A DNA stretch of 64,000 nt. It comes from Nosema muscidifuracis. Its lineage: Eukaryota > Microsporidia > Nosematidae. This document shows, piece by piece, positions 39,600-53,480 of this stretch. The notes under the pieces were generated by a model. It was not told the DNA's origin, did no database searches, and worked only from the letters and a program-made list of their open reading frames with translations. Where the stretch lies: the NCBI GenBank assembly GCA_028335825.1, contig JAIOKI010000009.1, positions 186,001 to 250,000 of the forward strand, in the 5' to 3' direction. The stretch's first letter is position 1. Every line of letters begins with the position of its first letter. The position numbers and the translations under genes were made by a program.

Positions 39600-42500
39600 T
39601 AATTTTTTAATGTAGTTTGATATTTGATACAGGGTGACACCGAAGTCAAGTAAGTTCTCCAAGATGCTGTTTTCTAAGACCAAAATCTATTGGTTTGAAA
39701 TAAATGATAGTTTATTTTTCAGCTTGTATACTGATAAACTCCTAAGAGTTGACACTGGTAATTGTTTTGGTTCTAATGAATCGCAGTATATTAGTTGATT
39801 GCTCATCAATCATTTCGTGCAAGAACTACCATCTCAGATTTTACTATACTTTCTTCTTTTGTTCCTCTTTACTATCTCATCGTCGACTTTTTAACTTTAA
39901 ACTCTTGTCTGCACATATTCCTAGATTTGTCCGTCTATTTTAATTTCTTTTCTATATCCTTGATGAAAGTTCGTTGCTAATCTATCCCAAGTGACCACAT
40001 AAGGTATCATTTTGACTTATATACACATCGATGCAGTGTAATTAGCAAGAAGATCATACTTATGTCTCTTTTCGGTTTCAACTGTTCTTAGGTTATCAAA
40101 ATTCGTGATCTCGACTTCAACTATCAAAATCTTCTTTCTCATCTTCTCAATTATAAATATATCAAGTTTGTTGTATTTAATCTTTACACTACTCGCAATT
40201 ATAGAGTCAACCCTCATTTATCCGTTTTTATTCTCTATACATTCTTGGGATGAGTGAATCTTTATTTCTTATTTTATCTCAATCAGCAATTTCTGCAAAT
40301 ATGTAGATTTAAGCATAGTAGGGTCACATGTAGTCATACGCCATCATTCTATAACACTACATAGCTAGATGATCGATAATCTTAATTTTATCATTGCCGT
40401 GATAACACCTCTTATTTTTTTCTAGGAATATATTTATATCCTGCAGTGTACATAGTGGTCCTCCTCTCTTGCAGTTACAGAATCATTCGTGCTAATAAAA
40501 GGATCCTTTCGATGTCTAAATAGCTTTTAGTGGTTATATTTGTTTGTAATATCGCTATGAAGACAGTTCTTTGGGGTTCTTCTAATTTTTTTTACTTATT
40601 AAAAAGATCTTATCCTCGATATGTGATTATTATTTTTATCCTGTGTTTGTATTATAGCTCGTCTTCTAATTATAGATTTCTTCGTTGCATCTAATCTTAG
40701 TTGTAATTGCATTAACATTCTTTCGTCTTTGTGCTTAATAATTATTAGACCTCTTCCTAGTTCTTTTATAAGAGATCCAACCTTTTTTTCAAGAAGATTG
40801 CTGCTATATATAGTGATTTGTCAAAATATGGAGTACATTCTCATCTATTTCTTTATATTCATTCGGTTCCGTTTCTTTCATTCCAGCATATTAGTTAATT
40901 AACAATGTCGTGTGCATATTTTAGTTTTGTACAACTTTTTGAATCTTTCTTTATTCTTATTCAATTAATATCCATAAGTGTCTTCGAATATTCCTAGGTA
41001 CTTATACCCTTTTGTGATTTTAAGTACTCTTGCTCTATATCTGAGCATATTTCTAATCCTAACACTTTAAAAAAGTTCTATGTCATCATTTCTTGCTATT
41101 AATTTTAGGTCTTTAATAAATAGCAGATTGTTACATATATACGGCATCTAATCTGTTTTTACTTCTATCTTTGAAAAATTTCATTGAGTTTTTTACTTAA
41201 ATATCCATATATAGAACAAATAGCAATAGAGATAGAATGTCACCCTGTAGAATTCATCTTGTAATTTTTTGCTGAAGATAACTGCATTTTGGGATCTTAT
41301 CTCTAACGTCTATATCTTGTGATGCTTTCTATGAAATTTTGAATCTGCTTTAGGTTTCCCATTTTTAATACACTCTAGTAGATAATGGGTGTCTTATTAA
41401 GTCGTGATCCTTCTTGAAATCTACCCATTCCGTACTAACTGGTGATTATGTGCTTTTTTCAGTGTTATATTGGTTTATGCCTGCTCTTTAGCCCCATGTA
41501 TTCTCGTTACTGTGTCAATCTAATTTTCATTAACATATTCTTTGCCTCAACGATGTTCTGCAATACGTGTGTCGTGAGCTTGTACAGATTCAATATGCAT
41601 ATTATAGGTTTGATGTCTTTTAAAGTTTCTGATTTCCCTTTAGATATCAGATTAATTAGTCTTTTATAGAGTTATGTCGGTTATTTGATATTCTCTAAGC
41701 ATATAGATTTTATTATTTTATAAAGATCTTAATGAATACTGGTTATTTTTTGATGAAGAAATTAAAGATTCAATCGGGCTTTGCCGCTTACCAGTTTAAA
41801 AAACCGTTTTATAATCTCGATAAAAGCATCTTCTTCCGGGAATATTTTTTCTTCAGTTAAATTTAGTTTATACTCATAGATTTATTCTTTTTACAGACGC
41901 ATATTTTTTTGCTAGAAATGTTTTATTTCTACATTCGCAACCTTATGTTCTATTTTTTCTTGTAATTTTTTATAAAATCTTTTTCTAATAAGTTTAAAAT
42001 CGCTATTTGTGCTTCTAAACACTTTCCTTTCTTCGTAAATTTATATATTCATTACACATATTTTTATTCTATCACAGACAAGAGAGATCATTTTTGTTTC
42101 ATCTTTCAGTTCATCTGACACTAGATTCAAAGGTTGCATTACATTTCTCAATTTCTTTACTTGACTACTATTCTTTTCATACTCTTCTAGCATTTTTAGT
42201 GTTTTTTCCTTTGTTTCTATATTCTTCCTAATATTTTCTTTCCATATACTTGGTAAAAAATTTGAACTATATGAAATATTTTTGCTGCATTTTTTATATT
42301 TTTTATGGAATGTAGTTGTAAAAAAATCAGACCGATTTATTCAATCATTCAATTATCCTTTCATCTATCCTCGGCGAGCTCACTTTTTTCTTAGGCTTAA
42401 CCTTGTCAGCCGTTGTCTCTCTAATGTTATGTCACACTTCTTCAAAGTTCTTATCAATCATTACCTGCTTGGCTACTTCAGTTAACTAAAGCTATTATAT

Positions 42501-42905
42501 AAATTTCGTCTGGTTTTTAATTATCTTTGAATAATTTTCTTTATTGTAATCTCTTACTCTCGTCATTTTTCAATTTTCATTCATTAGAGCCTTTTGCGCT
42601 TTATTTTTTATATTAAATACAAATATTTGAACTTTTAATTCTTTCCCATTCTTTTCTCGGCATTTTATTCCATTTGTTCAATATGGCCTGGTAAGATTTT
42701 ATTGACCGTTCCTCCTTAGAGCTCTTTACTTGAGAAATAATGTCACTGATTACGAAGGAAGTATTATGACTTCTCGGATATAATACATCGATAGTAATTG
42801 GTCCTTTGTCTTAATCTTGTCCTACTCTGTCGGCATGACCTGCTGTTATCGGTGTTTTAGTTTTTGCTTCAGTTCCATTCTCTTCTTTTTTATCCTTCAT
42901 GTTAT
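39600..42905 (-). mobile_element. LINE with restriction-like endonuclease (R4/Dong- or CRE-like), decayed
   Basis: About 3.3 kb on the minus strand. A likely N-terminus is at 42,901 (MKDKKEENGTEAK). The RT is seen as ILQGDILSLLLFVLYMDI (about 41,265-41,215) followed by LLFIKDLKLIARNDD (about 41,130-41,080), the D-D-L-K-L form known from R4/Dong-type elements. The C-terminal frame 40,217-40,017 carries KIKYNKLDIFI and KILIVEVEITNFDN, which fit the PD-(D/E)xK-like restriction endonuclease domain, then KYDLLANYTA. Many stops and frame shifts. No APE endonuclease was found at the 5' end, in keeping with an RLE-type element. It appears inserted into the Ty3/gypsy fossil. Confidence 0.6.
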
Positions 42906-42999
42906 ATAAATATATATGAGTTATTTTTATAAAGAATAAAAGGAAATTATTTCATGTAGGAATTAATGCCACACAACAAGCCTAACTTTTTTAACAAGG

Positions 43000-44400
43000 T
43001 ATACTTCGATTCACGTATATATTTCTTGTCTAAAAGCTGTTTTATCGATATTTTTAACCCTCTACTGGCTTATTTAATAGATTATAAAGTCTCTCTATAA
43101 TTCTTTAGCCAATGTTGTATTAACTACAACAAAACAACTCATTTTTCCACCTATTATAATTTGAAAATGTTCTTTCTAGTAAGTAATTTTTTCTGTTTTT
43201 ACATTCGGTGAAGTAAAAAACATTGGTAGTAAGACCTAACTCTTTATAAAATTTATAATAATCTGCTTCCGTATCTCAAATAATTGTTTAATACATGCTT
43301 TAAAAATTAAAACTTTATTGTTGTGACATAAAAGATTAACTTTTCTTATAATAGCCGTACTAAGAAAATTATAAAAAGAATCGGTGTCAATATTATACTA
43401 ATTTTATAATATAAATTAAATTATGTTTATTCAATATTTACTAAAGTTCTTTACTTATCTCATTAATAAACCTTCTATTCTCAATATTAGCCATCAGTTT
43501 TCTACAATGACTAGAAATGTGTCTAAAAGTACTACAGTTATAACACTTTTTTTTAATTCTGCACTACACTATAAGTTTCTCTCTTCTCGATACTTCTTCA
43601 ATATCACCCCTATCTTTATCTTAATTATACCTCAGCTTCTCACTTAACAATTTTCTCTAAATGTTCATCCACAAAGTCACTATTAGTGATTAAATATTTT
43701 CTGATTTCCTCATATTCTTCTTGTAGACCTGTAATAACAATGTCTAACTTTTATACCTTGGTAATCTTATTTTTCTTTGTTTTAGTCTCTAAAATTTTGA
43801 TAGAATCACTTATCGTTTCATCGTTGTTTTGGACCATTGTATAAAGTTATCCGATATATTTTTTTTAAATTTAGAATCATCCATATTCTTTATTTCTTCT
43901 ATAACCACGTGGTTCTAATCGATTACGTCGTAGTCAGTTCTTTTTATAAGATACTCAATCTTTCATAGATAAGTTTTATTAATTTAAATAAACTAAAATC
44001 TTTTATATTTTCTCAAAAAACTTTAATCATATTCTTTAAGTCTTGAGAGATTATTTCTCTACCATGTTAATATCAGTTATTTTATTCATATTTAGATTCA
44101 CTCATCCTATAAAACTAAACTCAAATATAAAGAGTTAAATAATATCAACGCATTTAACTCATACAAATCGTCTTTTTTCTTTGATTTTATATTTATATTT
44201 TTCGCAGAGTATTTGAACATTATTTAAAAATATCAATATCATTTCACTTATAAAATTACTGATTATCTTATTGAGAATTTCTTATATTGCATATAATCTA
44301 GAAAGTTAGTCGTCTATCACATTATTTTCTACTTTAATATTTTTTTATAATAAAATAATAACCATTTAGCAATAATTCTCATCTTTCAATCCTAGAGGAA
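43000..44400 (-). mobile_element. Ty3/gypsy fossil, gag and protease part
   Basis: Minus strand. A CCHC zinc knuckle of the retroviral Gag type is readable at about 43,545-43,500, preceded (higher coordinates) by a helical, charged Gag-like region. To the left, about 43,400-43,200, is a stretch resembling an aspartic protease active-site region. Broken, with several to many breaks. The order Gag, knuckle, protease agrees with the pol fossil at 36.5-39 kb being the continuation on the other side of a LINE insertion. Confidence 0.45.
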
Positions 44401-44449
44401 ATTATGGTATAATTATCAAATAAAAATAAATTTTAATTATGGAATATGA

Positions 44450-47400
44450 TTTAATTCAAATTAATTAATCGTAAAAAATTGAGATTATTAGATATAGAAC
44501 CAGTAAAATAGATGAAGATGATGACTTTCGTTCAAAGAACCAATGAAAACAATAAATTATTTAATTCTACAACAAAAACGAAGATAGGCAGGCAAACTTG
44601 TATTAGTTCTCTAGAATATTACTTTAGAACAAGTTGATTACCTGGTAACTACATCAGAAAAATTAAACAAAATAATTTTCTTGACATGTCAAGAAAAGAT
44701 AGAGAACAAGATTCACTGGATATTAGAAGGGTTATATATAGCTATTATGAGTTAATTTAAACTCAACATAAATACTTAGAGTTTTTATAGTAAAATAAAA
44801 ATTTACAAGAAAACAAATCAGATGACTATGTTGTAAATAAAAATGATACCACCGTATCTGATCCTCCAAGAATAAAATCGAAACTTTCTAAAACATCACA
44901 AAAGTAAGATGATATTTTAAATCAGTTATAGAAAAGTATTTAAGCAAGATTAACTAGATAATTATGAAATCTAAAAGGTCTTCTGATAACAATAAACATG
45001 TCATCAAGAAAAACTACAAGCAGTGTCTTGGATGAGCTCCTTGAAGAACGAGTATGTTGTGATATTAATACAATAGGAGACCAGACAAGATATTGTAGTA
45101 ATATTTTTCACAAAGTTACTACAGAAAAAATATCTCTACAATATAAATAGTAAATGACGACATCATAAAAAGTGTCAAAATCATAGCTCCTCCTGAAAAA
45201 GTATCTACTAATAAGATAGATTGTCATCAAATAGCAAAAGAATGTATCAAAATAAAATATCTTTTTCTAAAACCAATAATAATCATATAATAAGTCTGGA
45301 TCTTTAAAGTATGATGTTTTTATCAAATATGGTGATGTAAAAAAAGCAGTAATAAACATTTATCAATTATATCTGTTATGCAAGTAGATGATGACGGATG
45401 GAAGTCTGTCGGGGATGTAAATAAGTCAAAAACTGTTTCGAGTTTTAAGAAATCCAGGGACGTCAACAATTACAATAAATTAAAATCTAATAGATTCGGA
45501 TTTATTAAAATAGAAAACAACAGTAAAAACGAAGTTTATTGCAAGAAATCAGATAATTATTTATACATGAGAAAAGATAGACTTTTAAGTAAAATCTTCA
45601 AAAAAATCTATCCCATAAGATGTCTTCAAAAAAAGAAGAAGACCAAATCTCAAAAAATAAATAACAAGCCAGATATCAAAAGATGCGCTTCTAAAATTAA
45701 TTAAAAGAGATAAGTCTTATTCTAACTGCAAGTTCAAATTCATATCGGTGTTAAGACTTGAGTTAAAGGTCAGCACAAATTTGAGACTAGTAGCTTGCTC
45801 TTCTGTATGTAGAAACAAAAGATCTTCCTTTTATAAGAAGAATTGATGATAGTGACACAATGTTGTTTCTTTTCAGAGAAATTGTTTGTCATAAGGTGAA
45901 TAAGAATTTGTAAGATTTCAAGAAACTTGATATATGTAAGGAAGAGATGTTTTACTATGATTTTCTAACAACAAAGAAATATATATTGTTGCTAGGATTC
46001 TTTAGAACTTTCAAGAATTTAATACCACTTTCAGAAGCCTAAGTATATAATGAAAGAATTAAATAAAGAAAAACCAGATTATGGTTATTTCATTTATTTA
46101 GAAAAACTAATGAGTGAGACTAACAACAAGTAAGGATTTTAGATATAAAATAAATGTTTTAATATTAAAGTCCTCTATATATATGAGAAAATCTCGTATA
46201 AAAAAATTTTTAATTTATTACATTTTTTTAATTCAATCAGATTGAGAAGAAAGTACAAACTGTGATATTGATGTGAATTTAGTCATCTCTGAAGTATAAG
46301 AAAAAGTAATTAATAAGCACAGGAAGGTTTTAATATAGTCTTGAGATGTTATCTATCGCAGATCTACAATTTATGATTATTAAGAATTGCATAATTTTTT
46401 GACTAGAATTATTACCCTATTCAACAAAATAGAAGGAAGTACTATAAATAAAAGATATTATTAGATAGCTAGACTGATTGATAGTCTAGCTTACTACTTT
46501 AAGAGTTTACACAATATGAGTGCAGTTATCAGATGTACTTGGATATCATTTATGATGAGCTAATTAAACAAAAGTTTAAGCTGAAATGATTGAAGAAATA
46601 GCATTAAAATAATTTATTCTTATAAGAACTCATCTCAAAAATTGTTTAGAAGCCTTCAAAGATTTAAATGAGAGTCTGCTCCAAAGGATCGTGATGATCA
46701 GTAGTGAAAAAAGAAGTTGGTAATAAATAAATTGTAAATTTTAACAATAAAAAAGAAGGTGTTGGGTGACATCATCACTAAAGCTCAAACAACTGAGCTA
46801 AATACAGTATGTAGGAAGCAGGCTTAATTATCTAATTTTTTAAATTAAGTGACAACGGTTTTAAATTGATATATAAAAATGTCGAGCAGAATATTGCTTC
46901 ATCAGAGAAGACTGAGGAATGCTAGACAGCCGTTAGCAAGTATTTAAAAAAAGAACTAGGTCAAGGTTTATAAGAAAAAGTTTGAACAAGTAGATAAATA
47001 CTCCATATTTATTGTTGATCTCGAGCAAGAAAATGATTGTAAGAAAAAAAATTAAAAATGAAACTTATTATGGAAAGGAAGTGAATAGATTAAATGACTA
47101 AACAAGGAAATTAACAAGATATTAATACTCATACAGCTCAACTATAAAAGGAAGAGCTATTAAAAATAGAAATGAAGAAAGATGCTGAGGAAAGAATTGT
47201 TCTCTAATTGAATATATAAAGGATGCAGAGAGGATATTCATAATAAGAGACGATTTATTCATGGAGGCTGTCCAAGCCATATTCAACATATCAAAAGATA
47301 TTAGAGTTATATCAGCCACTGATTGAACGGTTATACATATCTCTGATAATAGAGAAAATTTGTTGTTGGCTATCAATGATGTCATCGCAATTTCGAAAAA

Positions 47401-49240
47401 AAGTTTGTGCCTTTTGATAAGGCATTAAAAGTGATAAAAATCGAGTTTGCAGAAAAAAGCAAAATAAGCCGAAAAAGCTTTTCTTTAATAATGCATGTCA
47501 GAGAAATACTCTTGACATGCACTGAAGATAAGTTCAGAGAATGCTTAATTCATTTCAAAGCAATCTTGATCTATTTAAAGGAGTTATCAAAAGATTAAAA
47601 GCTAAATTAATTTGTAATAATATAATAAGACCCTTACATATATTAATATATTTATCTAAATAATATGTTTAATTCACAAATTCAACCGGTTATTCATAAA
47701 TCTATACTATTAATCGATGATGTTTAAAAATAAAAGATAAATTAAGTTAAAAAGCCAAAAAAGGATGAACCGAGACAATGAATATAACGAAAAAACTAAA
47801 TTTTACTAAATCTTCAGTCAGCCCGATAAAGACCAGTCTACAATACATCATTTAATGATCACATAAAAGAAACGAAAAATGATACTTTTGCTATTGTTAA
47901 AAGAAATTTATTGAATAATTTTTTAGTATGAAACAAATTATTAAGTTTCTTAAAGAAATAAAAGTTACTGTTTAAATAGTTTTAAAATTAAAAACGCTAT
48001 TTATAGTATAAAAAGAAACTTAATTTACATGAAAAAGAAATAGTATTTACTAGTATACAATGTGGCTAAAAATAACAATAGAAGTGTTGGCAAGATGTAG
48101 ATGCCATATTATTTTTTTAAATTAGGTCTGATGCTTTATTGATAATTAATTTGACGCAGTCCTAAACCTTAATGTTTGTGATGTTTAAAGAATTTTTAAT
48201 ACATGTAAAGCCATTATGATAGTATAAAATACAACTATTAGATATAAAGTTTTTGATACATAGCTTGTTTCTATTAGATGCTACTGATTTTTTTATTTTC
48301 CTTAATAATAAGCAATATATATAAAAGCCAACCAATTAAACCAAAGAGAAAGAAACCAGATAAGCTTTTGAGAAAATAATGCAAGCGAAAACAAATATTG
48401 ATTACTTATTATCAAAGATTGACGCATTTATACCAATTTCATAAAAATTTAGTCGTCTGGGATAGGATATTATGGTGATTTCCTTAAAAGCTCGGATTTT
48501 TTAAAATAACTTCTATATTATGAATTTCTTTTGGATTAACGAACAGAAATGAAATTAAACTCCAGCTATAGATAATTATATCTATAGACATAAGGACAAA
48601 GGTACTAGATCTAATGAAAATTGTAATGAGCAACTTCTTTCAATGATGAATTTATTAAATCAAGTGGTGACCATATGGAAACTACGGATTTCAATAATAT
48701 TTTTAAATCTGAAATGAAGAGCAATATAATAAGATCTTTAGAATCATCTGTGGCATTTATGGGTTTTGTTCTGATACAATGACAAGATATATCATTTGAT
48801 AGTGTATAAACATCTATTTATAGATTTAAGTCAGATTGTATGTCATTTACCGGCATTTTAGATTCAGCTAATTTTGATATTACTGAAATTAATTTACCAA
48901 ATGGCAAAAGCTTCTTCTTAAATAAAAAGTTGGATGAAGAAAAGATAGTTATTACTTGTGATATAGAGTATTTAAGAAGATTTATATTGATGAAACTTTT
49001 AAGTCTTCTCCAAGTAGTTTTTATTAAGTATATATAATACATAGAGATTTCAATGGACAGAGTTTTTACTCTGATCTATTGTTTTATTTCAAACAAAATC
49101 CAAGAAACTTATATCATTTTCTTTAATCTTATTTTGTCTTCTCTAAACAATAACTGGCATATTTTTTGCTTACTACAGATAGGTTTTGAAACTGTTTATA
49201 TAATTTTTATGATTAAAAAGAAGAAAACTTATTAAATTAT
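44450..49240 (+). pseudogene. Decayed plus-strand coding block, family unknown
   Basis: A-rich on the plus strand over nearly 5 kb, as true coding strands are in this genome, but with no long frame. Protein-like pieces: 45,378-45,704 (108 residues, basic, starting MQVDDDGWKSVGDVNKS); about 47,215-47,590 (YIKDAERIFIIRDDLFMEAV; then NLLLAINDVIAISKKSLCLL; then KISRKSFSLIMHVREILLTC); and 48,840-49,037 (MSFTGILDSANFDITEINLP). I see no RT, endonuclease, transposase, integrase or zinc-knuckle motif. It may be one or more dead mobile elements of unknown type, or a dead host gene family; a fossil of a larger element cannot be excluded. Confidence 0.4.
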
Positions 49241-50105
49241 GTAAAAACAAATTTCAGGTCATTGTTTAGTAGAGAAATATTGTCTCACTATGAAGCTTAA
49301 GGATTTCATTTAAAACGAAAACAATTGACAATGTTATTTTATACCTAAATAAATATAGTTAAATTTAAATTAAAAATGTTTTTTTATTTTATTCATCATT
49401 ATAAATTGTCACAAAACACATTTTACAGAGCTTGAAAGATAACCCAATTATAATTTCATACAATTAAATAGGATATAAAGTTATAATACTATATAATAAG
49501 TGTGAAAATTGTTTCATAATGATCAAGATACAATCGTTAAAATATAACAGTCATTAAAAAAATCAAAAACTTGATTTATTTAAAGATACGTTGTAAATAG
49601 TGTGCTAGTCTAAATAAATACTAAATATGTTATTATATTAATAATTTTTATAAATACATGGAAGAACTTGGGAGAATGAAAGATAGATAAAAATAAATAA
49701 AACATTTTAGAAACGTTGACTCTTAAAACCAAGGTAATGTGAGTAACATTAAGATTATGTAAGTTAATAGTTTTTGTATTTACATTAGATAGTGAGTCGT
49801 CTCAAAACAGCAATAAAATTTATCATAAAAAATAGTACATTGGAAATTTTTTTGAAATAATTTAATTAATATCAAATTAAGTAAGCTATTTGTCTTATTT
49901 TATTAGGATTCATTTAAAAAATCATCACGTCACTGAAAAGTTGCTATTTATATTTATGAGTAACTAATATTTGTACTTAATTACGAAAGACTACAATGAT
50001 TTATCTGTACTTAATGACTTATAATGATTCGTGTCATCTTCTGATTGATATTCACTTTAACAAAATAATGTATTTAGATAAAAAGAAAACTATGGCATCA
50101 AAACG
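49241..50105. other. AT-rich stretch, nothing recognised
   Basis: Between the plus-strand block and the LINE pair. No open frame or repeat stood out. The base skew changes here from A-rich to T-rich on the plus strand. Confidence 0.4.
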
Positions 50106-50109
50106 CTTA

Positions 50110-50610
50110 ATTTTTATTCGATGACACACACCAGCTCATATTTATGTCTTGCTTGAAAAAAGAAACAAAGAACCATCACAGTTTATGAGCCGAGATCAGA
50201 CTTAACAAGTAAGTGATGATAATAACTTGGTTCGGTTCTAGAAAAATTATACGACATAAACAAATCATTCAACCTCTCAAAGTTAATATGTTAGGTTAAT
50301 TTCTTTTCTGTATCACTAGTACTCTTGCATTAGGAATTTGTAATCCTTTAACCTGTGGATTTTCCGGAATAAACGATCTCTACTATTCAGCAGTAGGTCA
50401 AATACTCTATCAATTGCTGTATCCTCTTATCTGTACAAAAGTCACGAAGACTAAGATATAAACTTGGCCTAGACTTTAAAGCTTTAACCCATCTTCTGTG
50501 ATGTAAAAGTGTTCATTATAAAAAGCCTGTAGTACTCTGAATCTATTTCAAGCTACTTTCATATACTTTATTTAAATACAGAACTCATCCATTATCTTAT
50601 CTAAATAAAT
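50110..50610 (-). mobile_element. Old 5'-truncated LINE copy, APE family
   Basis: Shares landmarks with the LINE at 30.1-31.7 kb. The 3' untranslated region begins with GACACACACCAGC (50,125-50,137), and ATACAGAACTCATCCATTAT near 50,575 equals a stretch of the ORF near 31,590. Everything is more diverged than in the rDNA-adjacent pair, with numerous indels. It stops where the next copy's 3' tail begins. Confidence 0.55.
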
Positions 50611-50619
50611 TTATTTATT

Positions 50620-53480
50620 TACATATTAAAAATAAAAATTAATATAGAAGTAAAACCAATGGAACTCCCAAAACATCACTGCTAGACAAAAAATCAATAT
50701 ATCGCTTTACACGTCAGTATACCTGTACAGTCTCACTTATATGAGAAAAAATTGTCATCTTAGGACTACTTATAGTCAAAGCTATGGAGGCTAAGAATCT
50801 GCCAAAAGACAGATAGAAAAACATCTTATGACTACATACACAAATTAAGAACATAAATCAGTCCAGTGTAAGTATTACAATATCTTACCTGTTCTCTCCT
50901 ATGTCTAAATAAATAAAAATCTTTCTTTTAATAAATTAACTCACTCTTTCTATTACTTAATTATTTGCTATCTAATGATATAAACCAATTACTTGTGCTC
51001 CAATCAAGCTCTTCGAGTCTATTATTAATATAATGTTTCTATTCAAAACCATTCTATTTAAGAACCTTATGATGTAATAGAGCTTTTTAGGTTTATCTTA
51101 ATTACACTTTAATCCAGCATTATTACCAAGATGTTGTTTTGCTTTATTCTAAATTTCGATGTCAAAAATCTCTCTTTGAATATCAGCCCTAGTGATTTCC
51201 TAATACTTTATTGATCTTATCTACTCTTGTACTTGACATTCTAAAAGTTTACTGCCATACATTAATACAGGTACAAGTACACATTTTACTAAGATAGCCT
51301 TGAATCTTAGGTTAATACTATGATTTAACAATTTCAGTATGTAGAGACTTCTTGTAACGCGCAGTTGTGTCTTTGACTAAACATTCTTCTGTGGTATTTC
51401 TTTTTATGAGAACATCTAGATATCTATATTCTTTGATTCTTCAATATCAACAAAGTATTTATGTAGAGAGTAAAGACTTCTAATTATTTGAGTACTATAA
51501 TGTACAGCCCATTCTAATATTCCATTTTTCTATGTTCGATCTTCATTTTGTTATCAACAGCCCATTTTGAGATTTTCATGATTTTAGCTTCAAGATCAAT
51601 GTCGCAGTTTCCTAAAGCAACTATTTTATCAGCAAACATAAGTACTGAAATTGTTGTATTTGTATTGGAATCAATGCTCATTCTACGCTGTAAAGTATAT
51701 CATTGATCAAGATGTTAAATAACAACGGCAATCTTTCTTGCTCCTTAATGAAGCAATAGATATTAGATGCCTCGACTGAGATTTTAACTCGCTTGATAGT
51801 ATTTTTATAGATATCATTTATCTTATTTATCAAGTAATTAGGAATATCTTGTTTTCTAGTTTATTAAATAGAAAGTTATGATTAGCATTATCATAAGCTT
51901 TCTCAAAGTCTATGTAGTATATTAATGTACTTTTTCCTTTGTATTCGCTTATTTCTATTTCAAGTAGAGAAGTAATTTGAACTATACATTTTTCCCTATT
52001 CAGAAGCCCGCTTGATATTGACTTGTTCAATATACTGAGTCTGACTATACTAACTATTTTGAGATATATCTTATTAATTATGTTAATTAAAGGGATACCT
52101 TTATAATCAATCAAATTATATTTGCCATGCTCCATTATTCTTAAGAATTATCTCCACTGATATATCTATTTAGTTCAACTAGCATAAATTTAAAAAAACT
52201 ATCTTTTACTTCATTACAAAACAGATGTGAGTATAGTTTATTTGGAATTTCATAGGAACTGACTGCTTTATTTTTATTACATTTCTTTAACGCATATATA
52301 AATTCTTTGGTTATAACAAGATATGCATCAAAAAGATTAGTTTTATTGTATACAATACTATCTACTTCATTTTCAGATGCTAAACCAACAAAAATTTGAC
52401 AACTTTTCTAGCTTTTTTTGGCATGTATGTAAAATACCGGCTTGATCAATTAGAACAACATTTTCAACCTAGTGTAAGTACTCTTTGAGTTTTTAAACAA
52501 TTTTCAGAATTCTCTTGATATATTACTTCTAAAAAGCTTTACAGCTTGTAAAGTCCAAAAAACAGATTTATTTTTTCGAATCAACTTTTTAGTTGCTTCT
52601 AATTGATTTAACTTCGTTAAAGTTTCTCATAACAACTTTAGCTTCAAGCCTCTTTTCTTTGATGACTTTGAAGTGTATTTATCCCATTGAGAATCATGAG
52701 TATATTTTTCTCTTCTGTAAGTTCCTAAAAATGTACGACTTTTTCTTAGCTTGTTTATCATCCTGAGATTTTTAAGCATTCTTTTGTCGTTAACTAATTG
52801 ATCTGAGACATCATAAACAGCTATTTTAATTTTCGGTTTAGCACTGGTTGTCACTTAGTACCCAAACATTTGATATAATAATCTTCTCATTATCACTCTC
52901 CAACAAAATAAATATTTAATCAATTTTTTGTTAGATTATTTTTCATTCTTGTTTCCTCATTACTGTTGGACTTTAGTACAATTGGTACTTCAACTTCATT
53001 TAATTCTTTCTAAAGAGATGAAATCCTGAATATTCATATCATTGCCATTATGATCTCACCATAATAATTTATTAATTTCTCTTTTTGTATAAGGATGGTA
53101 GTTCTGGCAAGAACCTCTTTCCTGAGATCTCTCTTGCAGTATGTAGACATTAATAATTAAATACTTATTCCATTTGTCTACTGGCTTAAACTCAACTATA
53201 GTTTGCAATATATTTGAGTCAGTCCATTTCTTGGAATATCTGATAGATTTATTATTTCTAGAAAAAGTCATTAGACGCGGTTTATTCTTTTTAGTACTAA
53301 TTGTTACCACTGCAGTATACTTTTCTAGTCTAATAGGTAGCATAGATATTATTCATGTTTCCTGAATACAGATAATATCTGATTTCTCTTTCTTCAAGAG
53401 AACCTCAAAATCTACTTTCTTTTTGGAAAGATGATTGATATCAAGACTCATGAATCATATATTATCCTTCAGTTTTTATA
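50620..53480 (-). mobile_element. Near-full-length but decayed LINE with APE endonuclease
   Basis: ORF2 begins at ATG 53,451 with MSLDINHLSKKKVDFEVLLK and EKSDIICIQET, the start of the apurinic-type endonuclease; a stop follows (53,353-53,355). The frame 53,343-53,056 continues the endonuclease region. The reverse transcriptase is seen in 52,135-51,830: NLIDYKGIPLINIINKIYLK, SGLLNREKCIVQITSLLEIE and LIYYIDFEKAYDNANH. Near 51,270, VLMYGSKLLECQ matches YGSELW of the younger copy. The 3' end near 50,620-50,940 resembles the 3' untranslated region of the rDNA-adjacent copies. Several stops and shifts. No ORF1 was identified upstream. Confidence 0.72.

Noticed and set aside
42955-42990. GCCACACAACAAG resembling the start of the APE LINE 3' untranslated region
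   Set aside because: Only about a dozen bases match and the flanking sequence does not continue the similarity.
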